A stretch of DNA of 64,000 nt from NCBI GenBank assembly GCA_022763735.1, contig JALEQY010000019.1, positions 1 to 64,000 on the forward strand. The letters run 5' to 3'. Every line of letters starts with the position of its first letter. Position 1 is the first letter of the stretch. The position numbers and the translations under genes are program-made. Positions 33,263 through 42,312 of this stretch are shown here, piece after piece. Source of the stretch: Clostridiales bacterium. Lineage in GTDB: Bacteria > Bacillota > Clostridia > Peptostreptococcales > Anaerovoracaceae. Below the pieces are notes generated by a model, which was given only the letters and a program-made list of their open reading frames with translations, was not told where the DNA came from and did not search any database.

Positions 33263-34225
33263 ATGGTTTATATTTTACTGATAATCGGGTTTGTCTGTCT
33301 CGTAAAAGGAGCAGATTTCTTCGTCTCGGGAAGTTCTGCCATAGCAAGATATTTCAGCATTCCCACTTTTGTGATAGGTCTTACTATTGTTGCTTTTGGT
33401 ACAAGCCTGCCTGAAGCGGCTGTGAGCGTGACTGCTGCGCTTAAAGGTGCCAACGGTATCGCTGTAGGCAATGTGATCGGATCAAATATGTTCAATCTTC
33501 TCATTGTTCTTGGAGCATCGGCACTCATCAAAGCATGTCCTGTATCAAGGGACACTCTGAAATTCGAATATCCGCTTTCTATCATCGCAGCAGTCGCAGT
33601 TGCCCTGATGTGTATAGGTAAAGGAAGCAACGCCCTTGTGCTGTCAAGGATAGACGGTGTGATACTTCTCTGCATTTTTGTTTTCTTCATTTTCTGGACT
33701 GTAAAAGGTGTTCTCATGACTAAGAATCAGCTGGCTTATGAGGGTGAAACCGATGACAGCGCAGAGCCTGCCATGTCTCCGGCTAAAGGAGCGGTATATA
33801 CAGTCATCGGCATTGCCGGAATAATAATCGGAGGTGATGTTGTCGTGGACAGTGCAACGGAAATAGCAGCTGCTTTCGGCGTTGATGAAACCCTTATCGG
33901 TCTCACAATCGTTGCTATGGGCACTTCACTGCCGGAACTTGTCACCAGTGTGGTTGCAGCTTTCAAAGGAGAAACCGATATTGCTGTCGGCAATGTTATA
34001 GGTTCCAACCTGTTTAACCTGCTGTTCGTTCTCGGAATTTCAACAGCAATACATCCGATACACACGACAATGTATTCAGTTTTTGACTGTATGATACTTA
34101 TAGCTGTCAGTCTGATAATATTCATTCCTCTTGCAAGAAAAAAGGAGCTCACCCGCGGCTGGGGCATACTCCTTCTCATACTTTACGCTTTATATCTTGC
34201 ATACATCATTATGCGCACAATGTGA
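33263..34225 (+). CDS. CaCA-family Na+/Ca2+ (or K+-dependent) exchanger, YrbG-like
   Basis: A 320-residue, 10-span exchanger. The two inverted alpha repeats are clear: GLTIVAFGTSLPEAAVS with GNVIGSNMFNLL (about 40-90) and GLTIVAMGTSLPELVTS with GNVIGSNLFNLL (about 215-260); the glutamates are the ion-binding residues. These proteins exchange Na+ (or H+) for Ca2+ at the membrane. Length fits the bacterial YrbG group. AAAGGAG is about 6 bases before the ATG. It stands alone between its promoter and terminator. Confidence 0.94.
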   Translation: MVYILLIIGFVCLVKGADFFVSGSSAIARYFSIPTFVIGLTIVAFGTSLPEAAVSVTAALKGANGIAVGNVIGSNMFNLLIVLGASALIKACPVSRDTLKFEYPLSIIAAVAVALMCIGKGSNALVLSRIDGVILLCIFVFFIFWTVKGVLMTKNQLAYEGETDDSAEPAMSPAKGAVYTVIGIAGIIIGGDVVVDSATEIAAAFGVDETLIGLTIVAMGTSLPELVTSVVAAFKGETDIAVGNVIGSNLFNLLFVLGISTAIHPIHTTMYSVFDCMILIAVSLIIFIPLARKKELTRGWGILLLILYALYLAYIIMRTM

Positions 34226-34237
34226 TATAACTGTCAT

Positions 34238-34277
34238 ATGCCCGTGATAATATTCAGTAATCGCGGGCATCTTTTTT
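34238..34277 (+). terminator. Terminator after the exchanger gene
   Basis: Stem ATGCCCG/CGGGCAT with extra pairing inside, followed by TTTTTT. It reaches the stop codon of the convergent ctpA gene. Confidence 0.85.
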
Positions 34278-35388
34278 AAAACATGCTCAGGGCTTTCTGC
34301 AGCTGTTTATCCTCATCAGATTCATCATCGTTTTCCACTTCATAGTCAGGCTTGACTCCCTTCTCGTGGATTGCATTCCCATCAGGTGAGAAATACTGCA
34401 TTACTGTGAGCTTAAGGGCTGATCCGTCGTCCAGCTTAGTAGTGGACTGTATTATGCCTTTACCAAAAGTATTCTGTCCCACCAGCTTCACACCATTGTC
34501 ATGCAGCGCTGCCGCCAGTATCTCCGATGCGCTGGCGCTGTTCTCATTTATAAGCACCACCACCTCCATGTCTGTTTTGCCTTTTTCTGATCTGTAATCC
34601 TGCCTGTTTCCGTTTTTGTCTTCAACATATACCACGACGCCTTCATCAAGGAATTCATCAGCAATTTTTATACATGAATCCACTAGTCCTCCGCCATTGT
34701 TTCTGAGATCAAGAACAAGGCCGGATGCTTTCTGTGATTCAATATCATCAAGAGCATCTCTGAAATCATCATATGTACTGTCAATGAATGAATTTATTGA
34801 AATATACCCGGTATTATCATTCAGCATTTCATACTCGACACTGTGCTGCACAATGTGTTCTCTTGTGACTTTTATCTTTTTCTCCTCACCATCTCTGATA
34901 TAACCTATCTCTACGTCTGTACCTTCTTCTCCCCGTATATCTGCTGCCATAAGTTCCATATCATCATATGTTTTACCATCCACCGAGATGAGGAAGTCTC
35001 CCGGCCTGAATCCCGCACGTTCAGCCGGTGAATCTTTCTGAACTTCTATTATCACATAATTCCCGCTCATATCTTCCGAAAAAGTTATACCCACACCTGA
35101 ATACTCCCCAAGAGTCGATGCTTCAAAAGATTCATATTCCTCAGCAGTCATATATGCGGAGTATGGATCACCAAGACCTGAAATCAGACCTTTGCATGCA
35201 CCATCTATCATTTTCTGATCATCTGTATCCATATAAAAATTATCCTGTACAGTCTGATACAGCTCATCAAGCTTGATATATCTGTCATTACCGTTATGAC
35301 CTGCAGCAGCAATACCGCCTGAGACTACTGCTCCTGCCAGGAAAGCAGCAATAAGACATACTGTAAATTTTTTCTTTCCCACTTGCAT
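34276..35388 (-). CDS. ctpA: Carboxyl-terminal processing protease (S41, CtpA/CtpB type)
   Basis: A 370-residue exported serine protease. An N-terminal anchor spans about residues 8-30, a PDZ domain about 95-180 (YSGVGITFSEDMSGNYVI ... PAERAGFRPGDFLISVDG), and the S41 core follows with the Ser in ENSASASEILAAALHD (about 290-305) and the general-base Lys in TFGKGIIQ (about 320). Such proteases cleave wall-hydrolase partners or signal proteins outside the membrane. Its ATG overlaps the recJ stop (TAATG). Last gene of the ftsEX operon; its position beside the murein hydrolase suggests control of that enzyme. Confidence 0.95.
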   Translation of the reverse strand: MQVGKKKFTVCLIAAFLAGAVVSGGIAAAGHNGNDRYIKLDELYQTVQDNFYMDTDDQKMIDGACKGLISGLGDPYSAYMTAEEYESFEASTLGEYSGVGITFSEDMSGNYVIIEVQKDSPAERAGFRPGDFLISVDGKTYDDMELMAADIRGEEGTDVEIGYIRDGEEKKIKVTREHIVQHSVEYEMLNDNTGYISINSFIDSTYDDFRDALDDIESQKASGLVLDLRNNGGGLVDSCIKIADEFLDEGVVVYVEDKNGNRQDYRSEKGKTDMEVVVLINENSASASEILAAALHDNGVKLVGQNTFGKGIIQSTTKLDDGSALKLTVMQYFSPDGNAIHEKGVKPDYEVENDDESDEDKQLQKALSMF

Positions 35389-37013
35389 TAGATTATCTCC
35401 TCAACTATAAATTGTGAACTTTCCCTGCCGTTCCAGCTGTTAATGCTGACAGAACCGAGAATATCAACCGGCCGACCTGAACGGAGTATATGTTCGAAAT
35501 CATGAGCTTTCTGAAAAAGCACGCATTCGCTGCGATATCCGCTGTCCGACAGTGCAGTGAATCTGACATGTATTCCCTCAGCTCCCATCGGTTTGATATT
35601 TGCTATATGTACATGCTTCATAAGCAGGACAGGTCTCTGGTTATCCTGTCCGAAAGGTTCCATTCTGTCAATCTCTCTGGCAAGTTCGACCGTTATTTCT
35701 TCCGGGCTTATCTCAATATCCCAGTAAAGTGGATTCTCAAACAGTTCCGGGTTTTCTTCCAGCAGCAGCGTCATATCTTCATTGACGGCATCAGTAAGCT
35801 TATCGTAATTATCTGCCGTCATTGTAAGACCGCAGGCACTTCTATGTCCCCCGAACCTCTCAAAAAGGCTGTCGTGCTTTTTGAGAAGTCTGAATATATC
35901 TACCGAGGGGATGCTTCTTCCGGTTCCTTTGAGTTTTCCTTCTCCAGTTTCTGTCAGTATTATCACCGGACGGTTGTAATTCTCTTTGATTTTCCCGGCT
36001 ACAATTCCTGCAATACCTTCGTGGATGTCATCCGCCTTCAGAATGATGAAATTCTCATCACCAGCTATCATGCCGATACAGCGTTTATATGCATCCTCCT
36101 GAAGCTTTTTGCGTTCCACATTGAGTGCCACAAGTCTGTCGGCTTTATTTCTGATTACGGTTTCATCATCTGACATAAAAAGCTCAACTGCTTCTGAAGC
36201 ATGTGCCATACGACCGGCCGCATTGATATGAGGTGCGATTCCGAAAGCAATATTCTCCGAAGTAACATTTTTCAGGGAAATTTTCTCATTGAGGCATCTC
36301 AGGGATCTGCGCTGCCTTGCATTTATTTTGTTCAGGCCATATTTGACAATGGTTCTGTTTTCATCTTTTAATGATACGATATCTCCTACAGTTCCGACTG
36401 CTGCCAGATCAAGCACCTCTGTAACGACACTTTTCGGCAGACCTGCACGCTGCTGTATTGCCTGTACCATCTTGAATGCAATTCCGCACCCGGCAAGCTC
36501 TCTGAACGGATAGCTGCATTCTTTCTGCTTAGGGTTGATAAGTATGCAGTCAGCTTTTATGTCATCTATTGAGTGATGATCAGTAACGATCACTTTCATT
36601 CCCAGTTCTTTCGCATATTCAACTTCTTCATACGATACGCTCCCGCAGTCAACAGTTATTATCATTCCAGCCCCTGATACACGGATTTTCTTTACAGCTT
36701 CCTTGTTAAGGCCATAACCTTCATCAAACCTTGATGGAATATAATATGTGAAATTATCCGTCAGCATTCGTAATGCATTTGATAAAATACATACAGATGT
36801 GACTCCATCAGCATCATAGTCACCATATATGCAGATCTTTGTTCCGTTATTTATCTCATTTAACAGTAAATCCACTCCCGCTTCCATATTATGAAGCAGG
36901 AATGGATCATATGTTTTCCGGGGTCTTTCTGATAAAAACTCTGAAATATCATCCGGATCTGTTATGCCACGGTTTCTGAGAATATCGTTCAGTATTTCTT
37001 CTGTTTTTCTCAT
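35388..37013 (-). CDS. recJ: RecJ-type single-strand DNA exonuclease (DHH family)
   Basis: A 541-residue 5'-3' single-strand exonuclease used in recombination and mismatch repair. The DHH motifs are complete: IYGDYDADGVTS, ITVDCGS, VTDHHS (the DHH itself), FRELAGCGIAFKMVQ and HINAAGRMAHASEA, then DHHA1 (GGHRSACGLTM) and an OB-like C-terminal part. Length matches Firmicute RecJ. It starts 17 bases after the murein hydrolase stop and ends overlapping ctpA, so it is embedded in a wall-related operon. Confidence 0.95.
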   Translation of the reverse strand: MRKTEEILNDILRNRGITDPDDISEFLSERPRKTYDPFLLHNMEAGVDLLLNEINNGTKICIYGDYDADGVTSVCILSNALRMLTDNFTYYIPSRFDEGYGLNKEAVKKIRVSGAGMIITVDCGSVSYEEVEYAKELGMKVIVTDHHSIDDIKADCILINPKQKECSYPFRELAGCGIAFKMVQAIQQRAGLPKSVVTEVLDLAAVGTVGDIVSLKDENRTIVKYGLNKINARQRRSLRCLNEKISLKNVTSENIAFGIAPHINAAGRMAHASEAVELFMSDDETVIRNKADRLVALNVERKKLQEDAYKRCIGMIAGDENFIILKADDIHEGIAGIVAGKIKENYNRPVIILTETGEGKLKGTGRSIPSVDIFRLLKKHDSLFERFGGHRSACGLTMTADNYDKLTDAVNEDMTLLLEENPELFENPLYWDIEISPEEITVELAREIDRMEPFGQDNQRPVLLMKHVHIANIKPMGAEGIHVRFTALSDSGYRSECVLFQKAHDFEHILRSGRPVDILGSVSINSWNGRESSQFIVEEII

Positions 37014-37029
37014 TTATTGCTCATTTCAA

Positions 37030-38118
37030 TTACTGCAGATAGTCAAGAGGATTAACATAATTACCATTTACCCTCACTTCAAAATGGCAGTGAGGACCGG
37101 TGGAATTACCGGTAGATCCTGCATTGGCAATCTGCTGTCCGCGAGAGACTTTCTGTCCATATGATACAGAAAGTGATGAATTATGACCATACAGAGTTGT
37201 TATACCGCCTCCATGATCTATTATCACACAATTGCCGTATCCTCCATACCATCCGGCCATTATTACAGTACCGGAATTGGCGGCTACAATTGATGCGCCG
37301 TAGGATGCTCCGATGTCAAGTCCTGTATGCAGCTTGGAATAACCGTATATAGGATGTATTCTGTATCCGAAATATGAAGTGATCGTATGGCATGAAGGCA
37401 CAGGCCATGCCATTTCCCCTCCATCGTATTTTGATGATTCAGAGGAGGAAGCTTTTGCCTCATTCCTGAGTTTCTCAGTAAGAGCATCTGCATCAGCCTG
37501 CAGTTCATCAATCATTTTTTCAGTTTCTTCATTTGAAGCTGCTATTTCCTTTTTCTTTGCTTCTACATTAGCTTTCTCTGTTTCAGTAGTTTCTTTTGAT
37601 TCTTTCAGTTCAGCCTGAAGGGTTTCCACTTCTTTCTTTTTGGCCTCTACTTCATCATGAGCTTTCTGGAGTTCATCCAGAAAATCCTTATCGCTGCTGT
37701 ATATTCTCTTTACAAGATCAAAATTTGTCAGGAATTCAGAGAAACTGCCTGAATCGAGCAGTACGTCAAGAAAACCTATTGATCCGCTTTTATACATTGT
37801 TCTCAGCCGGGCGTTGAGATTCTCGTTCTGCTTTTCGAGCTTCTTCTGTGCTTCAGCCAGCTCTTTTTCCAGCTTGACAAGCTTTTTCTCTCCCTCGGCA
37901 ATTGCTGCACTTAGTTCTTCAAGCTCCTCTTCAAGTTCAGTAACCTGCGATGCCAGGCTCTTTTCAGTTTTCTCACCTTTTTCTAGTTCTTCTTCCTTCT
38001 GCTCGATCTTTTTACGTATATCGCTCAGTGAATCGTCGGCACATACGAATGTTGTCTGAACACACAGGGCGAAGATGATCATCAATGAAACAACAAATGC
38101 CAGTCTACTTTTTCTCAT
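37030..38118 (-). CDS. FtsEX-linked murein hydrolase or activator: coiled coil plus M23 peptidase (EnvC/CwlO-like)
   Basis: A 362-residue secreted protein: signal peptide (1-28, ending VCADD), two long coiled-coil stretches (about 30-110 and 150-225) joined by a turn, then a LytM/M23 domain (about 235-362). The zinc ligands are intact: HTGLDIG (His, Asp) and HCHFEVR (HxH), so it should be active, unlike EnvC. PcsB, CwlO and RipC-type hydrolases share this build and are controlled by FtsEX. It follows ftsX by 14 bases with AAAGGAGG before its ATG. Role: cutting septal or side-wall peptide bonds on a signal from FtsEX. Confidence 0.93.
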   Translation of the reverse strand: MRKSRLAFVVSLMIIFALCVQTTFVCADDSLSDIRKKIEQKEEELEKGEKTEKSLASQVTELEEELEELSAAIAEGEKKLVKLEKELAEAQKKLEKQNENLNARLRTMYKSGSIGFLDVLLDSGSFSEFLTNFDLVKRIYSSDKDFLDELQKAHDEVEAKKKEVETLQAELKESKETTETEKANVEAKKKEIAASNEETEKMIDELQADADALTEKLRNEAKASSSESSKYDGGEMAWPVPSCHTITSYFGYRIHPIYGYSKLHTGLDIGASYGASIVAANSGTVIMAGWYGGYGNCVIIDHGGGITTLYGHNSSLSVSYGQKVSRGQQIANAGSTGNSTGPHCHFEVRVNGNYVNPLDYLQ

Positions 38119-38132
38119 TCAGCATTCCTCCT

Positions 38133-39029
38133 TTACGCATCAAGGAATTTTCTCATGGAAATGATACTCCCGCATGCTCCTATGCTTATTCCCAGGGCCA
38201 GGAATATCCATGTGAAATTATACACAAGGAAATTCACCGGAACCATCGGCATGGACAATACTGAAAACACCTGATCTCCTATAACTTCTACTATTTTCCT
38301 GTACATTGCCGCTGAAACACCTACAGAAATTCCTGCAGATATTATTCCTATAATAATGCCTTCAGCAAGAAATGGTCCTCTGATAAACCAGTTTGTAGCA
38401 CCTATGTATTTCATTATGCTGATTTCATTAGATCTGTTGAAAACAGTAAGCTTAATTGTATTTGATACGACAACCACAGATACTATGATAAGGAATACCA
38501 TTATTACTATTGCTGCCAACTGTATGAATCTTGTCGCATCAAGGAGCTTGTCCACAGTATCTTTGTAGAATTTGACATCTTCCACTCCATCATAGGTCGC
38601 TGCGGTTTCAGCCAGTGATGTCGCCTTTTCAAGATCTGAAATCATTATAACTATACTGTTCGGCAGAGGATTCTCTTTGAGACTGTCAAGGAGATATGCA
38701 TTCTTGCCCCATCTAGCCTTGAATTCATCCATAGCTGTCTCTCGGCTTTTATAATAAGCTTCATCAACACCTTCTCTGACAGAAATATCATCCACTATTG
38801 TCTGTGCATCCTGCTTTGTCATATCATCTTCAAGAAATATTTCTATAGAATCATAATCATTCTGTATCATCTGTGCCGCAGTATTGACATTGATGACCAG
38901 AATAAAGAAAATGCTCAGAATAAGCAGCATTGCTGTAATAGCAAAAATCGATGCTATTGACATTGTCCTGTTTCTGAAAACCTGGAGAAAGGCCTGTTTC
39001 AGAGTATAAAAAAATCTCTTTATGATCAT
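38133..39029 (-). CDS. ftsX: Cell division protein FtsX
   Basis: A 298-residue permease-like subunit with four membrane spans (about 22-45, 170-200, 220-240, 268-290) and a large outer loop (about 45-165) that in this family grips the murein hydrolase coiled coil. The start FFYTLKQAFLQVFRNRTMSIASI is typical. It does not transport; it passes the ATPase cycle of FtsE across the membrane. The ATG overlaps the ftsE stop by 4 bases. Confidence 0.95.
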   Translation of the reverse strand: MIIKRFFYTLKQAFLQVFRNRTMSIASIFAITAMLLILSIFFILVINVNTAAQMIQNDYDSIEIFLEDDMTKQDAQTIVDDISVREGVDEAYYKSRETAMDEFKARWGKNAYLLDSLKENPLPNSIVIMISDLEKATSLAETAATYDGVEDVKFYKDTVDKLLDATRFIQLAAIVIMVFLIIVSVVVVSNTIKLTVFNRSNEISIMKYIGATNWFIRGPFLAEGIIIGIISAGISVGVSAAMYRKIVEVIGDQVFSVLSMPMVPVNFLVYNFTWIFLALGISIGACGSIISMRKFLDA

Positions 39030-39796
39030 TCCTCTTCATTGCCTCCTCTCTTGAATTTTGATCTGAAAGTGCGTTTGCTCTGAATAGTATCGGAGGTGAG
39101 ATCCAGATCTGCCAGAGCCTCTTCATATCCGTATGCTCCGAATTCATCACGTACTATTCTGCCATGCTCTATTGCAATTACCCTCTTGCCCATTTTATCC
39201 ACTATATCTTTAGCGTGTGTGACCATCAGTATAGTAGTTCCTCTCATGTTTATCTGTTCAAGCAGCTGCATTATCTCCCATGCAGTATCCGGATCAAGAT
39301 TTCCCGTAGGCTCGTCCGCAATCAGTATACGAGGTTTATTGACTATAGCTCTGGCAATTGCGACACGCTGCTGTTCTCCGGCAGAAAGCTCGTCAGGGTA
39401 CTTGTTCGCCTTTTCTGCTATACCTACCATGCTGAGAACCTGAGGAACATATTTTTTTATCAGTTTCTTCGGCTGATGAATTATCTCCATAGCAAATGCA
39501 ACATTCTCATAGACAGTTTTTTTCGGGAGAAGTCTGAAATCCTGAAATACGATTCCTATATTTCTCCTGAGTTTCGGAATCTGTCTGTTCGACAATGTTG
39601 TGACTTCAGTTCCTCTTACCTTGATACTCCCTGAATCCGCATTGATTTCCTTGAGTATAAGCTTGATAAATGTGGATTTGCCTGCACCGCTCGGTCCGAC
39701 CAGAAACACGAAATCACCCTTCTTTATTCTCACCGAAACATTTTCAAGTCCTACATTGGATTTATAATATTTGCTTACATTGTTGAATACGATCAT
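39026..39796 (-). CDS. ftsE: Cell division ATP-binding protein FtsE
   Basis: A 256-residue ABC ATPase. Walker A GPSGAGKST, signature LSAGEQQR, Walker B ILIADEPTG and the switch histidine in MVTHAKD are all present. It drives FtsX, which activates the wall hydrolase encoded next. The frame opens upstream at 39829; ATG 39796 matches the family start MIVFNNVSKYY and has GGGG about 10 bases before it. The C-terminal tail of some 30 residues (after EALADLDL) exceeds that of E. coli FtsE. Confidence 0.95.
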   Translation of the reverse strand: MIVFNNVSKYYKSNVGLENVSVRIKKGDFVFLVGPSGAGKSTFIKLILKEINADSGSIKVRGTEVTTLSNRQIPKLRRNIGIVFQDFRLLPKKTVYENVAFAMEIIHQPKKLIKKYVPQVLSMVGIAEKANKYPDELSAGEQQRVAIARAIVNKPRILIADEPTGNLDPDTAWEIMQLLEQINMRGTTILMVTHAKDIVDKMGKRVIAIEHGRIVRDEFGAYGYEEALADLDLTSDTIQSKRTFRSKFKRGGNEEE

Positions 39797-39837
39797 ATAC
39801 GTTATGCCCCTTTCTTTAATGCAAAACATACATTAAC

Positions 39838-39866
39838 ATATTACAACATCTAGTTGTTTTTTTCAA
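39838..39866 (-). promoter_or_regulatory. Promoter of the ftsEX operon
   Basis: Minus-strand TTGAAA (39861-39866), 17-base spacer, TAATAT (39838-39843), about 40 bases before ftsE. Confidence 0.6.
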
Positions 39867-39947
39867 CATTTTAAAGCAAAATATGCATCATATCCAGGTA
39901 TTTCGCCCTGTCTTCGTGACGGTTATGTGAAAGATTATCTCCTATTT

Positions 39948-40415
39948 TCAGTACTGGATTCTAAGCTCTATAGTATCAGGCAGCGTCTTCAGTTCCGTTT
40001 TTACCACTTCTGCAGGATAAGTTATTATCTGAGACAGTGCAGTTTTTTTCTGCGGATCCTCAAACAGCGCATATACGATAAGATTCTCTTTGTTGTCTTT
40101 ATGTTCAACAGCTATTTTCTTTACAGATACCCTGAATCCGGAAGTCGGTTTTTCTCCTCTTGTCACTATTACATATATATCATCATCCACTTTACATGCA
40201 AGTGCTCTTTCCAGAGTTTTATACTCTGGTATTATTTCTGCTGCAATTTCCTGAGGCATTTCATTTTTCTCACACACCTCAAATCCTATTTTTTCCTCAC
40301 CACCTGCAAACTTAAGAATAATCAGAGCCGCACAGATCCCTGCTATGAGAAAGAAAGCTGAAATCATCAGTAATTTTCTGCTTTCCCACTTTTTATTCGC
40401 CTTTTCTTTTTTCAA
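39948..40415 (-). CDS. Membrane-anchored PrcB-like protein
   Basis: A 155-residue protein with one N-terminal membrane anchor (about 15-36) and an outer domain resembling the PrcB C-terminal domain (about 80-155: YVIVTRGEKPTSGFRVSVKKI, with the G-x-K-x-T-x-G-F core). In Treponema PrcB is a subunit of a surface protease; elsewhere the domain is found alone and its role is open. The start is TTG 40415 with GGGGG 6 bases upstream, lying in the 3' arm of the hairpin at 40421-40472. It follows the transketolase genes. Confidence 0.72.
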   Translation of the reverse strand: MKKEKANKKWESRKLLMISAFFLIAGICAALIILKFAGGEEKIGFEVCEKNEMPQEIAAEIIPEYKTLERALACKVDDDIYVIVTRGEKPTSGFRVSVKKIAVEHKDNKENLIVYALFEDPQKKTALSQIITYPAEVVKTELKTLPDTIELRIQY

Positions 40416-40420
40416 AACAA

Positions 40421-40472
40421 AACCCCCTTTATAACAAGTTCCAGATATATAGAACTTATTATCAAAGGGGGT
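40421..40472 (-). promoter_or_regulatory. Long hairpin between transketolase and PrcB-like gene; carries the downstream ribosome site
   Basis: On the minus strand ACCCCCTTTGATAATAAGTTC pairs (few mismatches; 21 bases) with the sequence ending AAAGGGGGTT, with a 10-base loop. TTTTGTTTTG follows, so it may act as a leaky terminator. The GGGGG of its 3' arm is the ribosome site of the next gene, so the fold should also hide that site. Confidence 0.7.
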
Positions 40473-40488
40473 GGTTTATTCCTTTTAT

Positions 40489-41424
40489 TTAACGCTGGAG
40501 GACTGATTTCACCGCATTTATTATATCTGCTGAAGTCATTCCATATTTTTCTTTGAGCTGGTCTGGCTTGCCTGATTCCCCGTAGGTATCCTGCTGCCCT
40601 ACCATGGCCATTCTGACCGGAGCACTCTTTACCACCACTTCAGCTACTGCACTTCCGAGACCTCCAACGATAGAATGCTCTTCAGCAGTGACTATGGCTT
40701 TCGTTTCTTCTGCAGCTTTTATAATAGCATCAGAATCAATAGGCTTTATCGTATGTATATCGATAACTCTGACATCGATTCCTTCTTCCGCAAGCTTTTC
40801 TGCTGCAATAAAAGCTTCGTTCACCATTATTCCTGTAGCAATAACAGTGACATCCTTACCTTCTCTGATGGTATTTGCTCTACCTAAGGTTATATCTGCA
40901 CTCTCGTCATAAAACACAGGAACTGCCGCTCTTCCCAGTCTCACATAGCATGGACCGTACATTTCAACAGCCTGCTCCAGAAGTTTTTTCGCGGAGACAC
41001 CATCCGATGGATTGATAACAGTCATGCCCGGAATCGTTCTCATGAGAGCGATATCCTCAAAGGTCTGATGACTTGCACCATCCTCACCTACAGTTATACC
41101 GGCATGTGTTGCGCATATTTTGACATTGGCTTTAGTATAGCCTATTGAATTCCTTATTATTTCGAAGGCTCTGCCTGTCGCAAACATGGCAAATGTGCTG
41201 GCACATACCACTTTGCCTGAAAGAGCCAGTCCTGCTGCAGCCCCGTATAGGTTCTGTTCAGCAATACCCATATTAAAAAATCTTTCCGGATAGGTTTTTC
41301 CGAATTCAGCTGTCATCGTTGACTTGGAAAGGTCTGCATCCATAACCACCAGCTCAGGTTTTTTAGCACCGAGCTCAACCAGAGCCTTGCCATAAGCCTG
41401 TCTCGTTGCCATTTTATCTGCCAT
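40489..41424 (-). CDS. Transketolase, C-terminal subunit
   Basis: A 311-residue subunit comprising the pyrimidine-binding and C-terminal domains of transketolase. The catalytic glutamate that activates thiamine diphosphate is in MGIAEQNLYGAAAGLALSG (about residue 55), and HAGITVGEDGASHQ carries conserved active-site histidines. Together with the N-terminal subunit it transfers two-carbon units in the pentose phosphate pathway. Its ATG overlaps the stop of the N-terminal gene by one base (TAATG), which keeps the two subunits equal. Confidence 0.95.
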   Translation of the reverse strand: MADKMATRQAYGKALVELGAKKPELVVMDADLSKSTMTAEFGKTYPERFFNMGIAEQNLYGAAAGLALSGKVVCASTFAMFATGRAFEIIRNSIGYTKANVKICATHAGITVGEDGASHQTFEDIALMRTIPGMTVINPSDGVSAKKLLEQAVEMYGPCYVRLGRAAVPVFYDESADITLGRANTIREGKDVTVIATGIMVNEAFIAAEKLAEEGIDVRVIDIHTIKPIDSDAIIKAAEETKAIVTAEEHSIVGGLGSAVAEVVVKSAPVRMAMVGQQDTYGESGKPDQLKEKYGMTSADIINAVKSVLQR

Positions 41425-42242
41425 TACATTTCACCTCCCAGCTCTGCTACCGCCTGTCTTGTCTGTTCTTCATCAGGTGCTTTACCGTGCCATCCTGCTT
41501 CGCCCTCCATGAAGGATACACCTTTGCCTTTAATGGTGTTGGCAATTATCATTGTAGGTTTACCCTTGCACTCTCTGGCCTTTCTGAAAGCATCCAGAAT
41601 CTGTGTGAAGTCGTGTCCGTCAATTTCAATCACATTCCATCCGAAGGCTGCAAATTTTTCTGCTACAGGTGCCACCGTCATTACATCGTCGTTCTTTCCG
41701 TCAATCTGAAGGCCATTGTAATCGAGAATTCCTACAAGATTGTCCAAGCTGTTATGGGCTGCAGACATTGCAGCTTCCCAGACGATTCCTTCCTGTATTT
41801 CTCCGTCTCCAAGAAGCACATAAATTCTTCCCGGGTTATTGTCAAGCTTGTTAGCCATAGCCATTCCCCCGGCAACAGAAAATCCCTGACCCAGAGATCC
41901 TGTAGACATTTCGATTCCAGGAACCTTGTTCATATCAGGATGTCCCTGGAATTTAGAGCCGATCTTTCTCAATGTCATGAAGTCTTCCATTGGATAATAT
42001 CCTTTAACTGCCAGTGCAGAATACTGTACCGGACCTGCATGGCCCTTTGACAGTATGAACTTGTCCCTGTTTTCCATCTTTGGATTTTCAGGATCCACAT
42101 TCATTTCATCAAAATAAAGTGCTGTAACTATATCTGCAGCAGAAAGCGAGCCGCCCGGATGACCCGAGCCTGCATTATGTATGGCTTTAATTATTCCGAT
42201 TCTGACTTCCGCTGCTGTCTTTTCCAGAGCTTTTATGTCCAT
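41424..42242 (-). CDS. Transketolase, N-terminal subunit
   Basis: A 272-residue subunit with the diphosphate-binding domain: GSGHPGGSLSAADIVTAL, GPVQYSALAVKGY, and the thiamine diphosphate motif GDGEIQEGIVWEAAMSAAHNSLDN (about 145-170, GDG...N). Splitting transketolase into two genes is common in Clostridia. GGAGG precedes the ATG by 6 bases. It follows the mazF-type gene by 70 bases; that gap holds only a small GGCTGC/GCAGCC stem-loop without a T-run. Confidence 0.95.
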   Translation of the reverse strand: MDIKALEKTAAEVRIGIIKAIHNAGSGHPGGSLSAADIVTALYFDEMNVDPENPKMENRDKFILSKGHAGPVQYSALAVKGYYPMEDFMTLRKIGSKFQGHPDMNKVPGIEMSTGSLGQGFSVAGGMAMANKLDNNPGRIYVLLGDGEIQEGIVWEAAMSAAHNSLDNLVGILDYNGLQIDGKNDDVMTVAPVAEKFAAFGWNVIEIDGHDFTQILDAFRKARECKGKPTMIIANTIKGKGVSFMEGEAGWHGKAPDEEQTRQAVAELGGEM

Positions 42243-42312
42243 AATGTCCTCCGTTTTTTTATTTTGTATGTAATGGGCTGCATACGCAGCCGCTTCTTAC
42301 CTTATGATATTA

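Noticed and set aside
42276-42291. GGCTGC/GCAGCC stem-loop before transketolase, considered as a terminator
   Set aside because: No T-run follows on either strand; probably a leader stem only.
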